In this document: piece by piece, positions 63,055 to 64,000 of the stretch | Layout of the letters: each line of letters starts with the position of its first letter | Numbering within the stretch: position 1 is the stretch's first letter | NCBI GenBank assembly: GCA_013397435.1 | Contig: VZRG01000163.1 | Coordinates: 365,505-429,504, forward strand | Length of the DNA stretch: 64,000 nucleotides | Reading direction: 5' to 3' | From: Erythrocercus mccallii | Taxonomy: Eukaryota > Chordata > Aves > Passeriformes > Dicruridae | Translations under genes and position numbers: made by a program | The notes under the pieces: generated by a model | Told to the model about the DNA's origin: nothing | Seen by the model: only the letters and a program-made list of their open reading frames with translations | The model's database searches: none

Positions 63055-63092
63055 TAAAGGCTTCAATAATGGTCATGTTATTGAAGCCTTTA
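63055..63092. repeat. Perfect 15-bp inverted repeat (hairpin), 8-nt loop
   Basis: The arm at 63055-63069 (TAAAGGCTTCAATAA) is the exact reverse complement of 63078-63092, around the loop TGGTCATG. Pairing stops at 63054/63093. The arms hold CTTCAAT/ATTGAAG. It lies about 140 bp left of the LTR. The origin is unknown: a miniature inverted-repeat remnant, a snap-back replication error or a small structured RNA would all fit. Confidence 0.9.
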
Positions 63093-63108
63093 GAATAATG
63101 AAATATGT

Positions 63109-63128
63109 ATCAGGAAATATCAGGAAAT
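63109..63128. repeat. 10-bp tandem duplication
   Basis: ATCAGGAAAT occurs twice in direct succession, shortly after the hairpin. Confidence 0.9.
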
Positions 63129-63536
63129 ATAATTAAAAATTACACAGTTGAATTAGAGCACCTTCTTGGAGAATGAATGTAATAGTGGGATCCGCAATGG
63201 CATATTTCTTTCTGCCTTTTCAGTATTTCATGTTGTCTTGGGTTATGTAACCAAAAAATGTGTATTCTATTTCATCTCCTGAAAGCAGCTGGGGAGATGT
63301 TTTTCTTATGTCTTCTAACTCCAGGGGGGAGGGGGTTGGGGGGCGGATGCTTTCTGATAATGGCCCAGCTGTTAAAACTGTGTGGGGCAGTGTTTCTTAT
63401 CTCTTTCACCACCCATCCTCCCTCCAGGGGGATATCTGCTGATAATGGGCCATTAAGGCTCACCAATGACATGACACATTACATCATCCCATTGTGAGGT
63501 GCTCCACGCAGTGGGGGAGGCCCAAGCATTCCTACC

Positions 63537-63546
63537 TAGATAAAAA
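63537..63546 (+). promoter_or_regulatory. TATA-like box of the LTR
   Basis: TAGATAAAAA about 310 bp into the LTR. Transcription would be expected to start some 25-30 bp downstream, near 63570. Confidence 0.5.
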
Positions 63547-63761
63547 CTGAGATGTAGGAACACCAGATATCTATTTTTTTTCCACTGAACTCTGAGAGGA
63601 GGACCGGACCCATCTCACCACCACTGGACTTTCTATAAGATCATCTCTACTCCACAGAACTGCATCTGTTACTCCAGGAGAATTTATTTGGATGGCTTCC
63701 AACACCCTGACCAACAGGGTGTCAGGTTGTATCCCTGACTCTGGCAGGGTTTCTATGATTT

Positions 63762-63830
63762 TTGTTTGCTTGCTTGCTGGGTTGGGTTTTTTGTTGGTTT
63801 TTTGTTTGTTTGTTTTTTGTTTTTTTTTAC
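63762..63830. repeat. (TTTG)n/T-rich tract inside the LTR
   Basis: GTTTGCTTGCTTGC, GGGTTGGG and repeated TTTG units merge into T-runs. This is a normal low-complexity part of this LTR type. Confidence 0.85.
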
Positions 63831-63858
63831 TACTACATTTGTATTTGTTATTATTCCT

Positions 63859-63864
63859 AGTAAA
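63859..63864 (+). promoter_or_regulatory. AGTAAA polyadenylation-signal variant in the LTR
   Basis: AGTAAA is a known weaker variant of AATAAA. It is followed by T-rich sequence, and its position downstream of the TATA-like box fits the R region of an LTR. Confidence 0.45.
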
Positions 63865-64000
63865 GAACTGTTATTCTTATTCCCATATCTTTTCCTGAAA
63901 GCCCCTAATTGTAAAATTATAATAATTTGGAGGGAGGGAGTTTATATTCTCCATTCCAAGGGGAGCTCCAACTTTCCCTGGCAGATACCTGTTTTTCCAA

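Larger units (their letters stand above)
63231..64000 (+). mobile_element. Endogenous retrovirus LTR, passerine ERVL-like, cut by window end
   Basis: It starts with TGTTGTCTTGGG, a proper LTR 5' end. U3 holds a GC-rich stretch, then a TATA-like box TAGATAAAAA (63537-63546). Downstream lie a T/TTTG-rich region (63762-63830), AGTAAA (63859-63864, a polyadenylation signal variant) and text ending CCTGTTTTTCCAA, which in related songbird LTRs runs on into ACCAAGACA just beyond this window. I assign plus orientation from the TATA-to-AGTAAA order. The ERVL label is from memory of similar passerine LTRs and is tentative. No viral gene lies inside the window, so a solo LTR and the 5' LTR of a provirus cannot be told apart. 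Confidence 0.78.

Noticed and set aside
1..64000. CRISPR arrays, operons, tRNA or rRNA genes
   Set aside because: No regularly spaced repeats with unique spacers, no compact coding clusters, and no cloverleaf or rRNA-like sequence seen. The window is vertebrate in character.

Overview
This window looks like nuclear DNA from a bird, most likely a songbird. It is AT-rich, has long stretches without genes, and carries six copies or fragments of the CR1 retrotransposon with the typical avian 3' end. A retroviral LTR enters at the right edge and resembles LTRs that are common in passerine genomes. The passerine call rests on my recollection of that LTR type and is an inference. There are no prokaryotic features: no operons, CRISPR array, insertion sequences or origins. 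I recognised no protein-coding gene, tRNA or rRNA. The window is best read as a gene desert or the inside of a very large intron.

Layout. 1-6.5 kb: AGGGA repeat at the left edge, a small palindrome near 1.35 kb and a CpG-rich patch at 2.76-3.14 kb. 6.5-17.8 kb: a CR1 tail, short tandem repeats, and AT-rich DNA with homeodomain-type site clusters near 9.7 and 12.6 kb. 17.8-29.2 kb: four fragments resembling MIR/CORE-SINE, a CpG patch at 21.7 kb, a canonical G-quadruplex motif at 28.44 kb and a CpG patch at 29.05 kb. 29.2-42.2 kb: AT-rich DNA with microsatellites, one weak exon-like stretch near 37.1 kb, a motif-rich segment at 39.04-39.33 kb, and the longest open frame in the window on the minus strand at 39.75-40.26 kb. 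42.2-58.7 kb: four CR1 fragments, one possible MIR and the densest cluster of transcription-factor-like sites at 54.56-54.84 kb. 58.7-64.0 kb: the longest CR1 copy (about 766 bp), a perfect 15-bp hairpin at 63.06 kb, and the LTR from 63.23 kb to the window end.

No set of genes works together here. Any function is probably cis-regulatory. The candidate regulatory segments were picked by motif content and retained CpGs only. Conservation could not be tested. I found no convincing new biological system.
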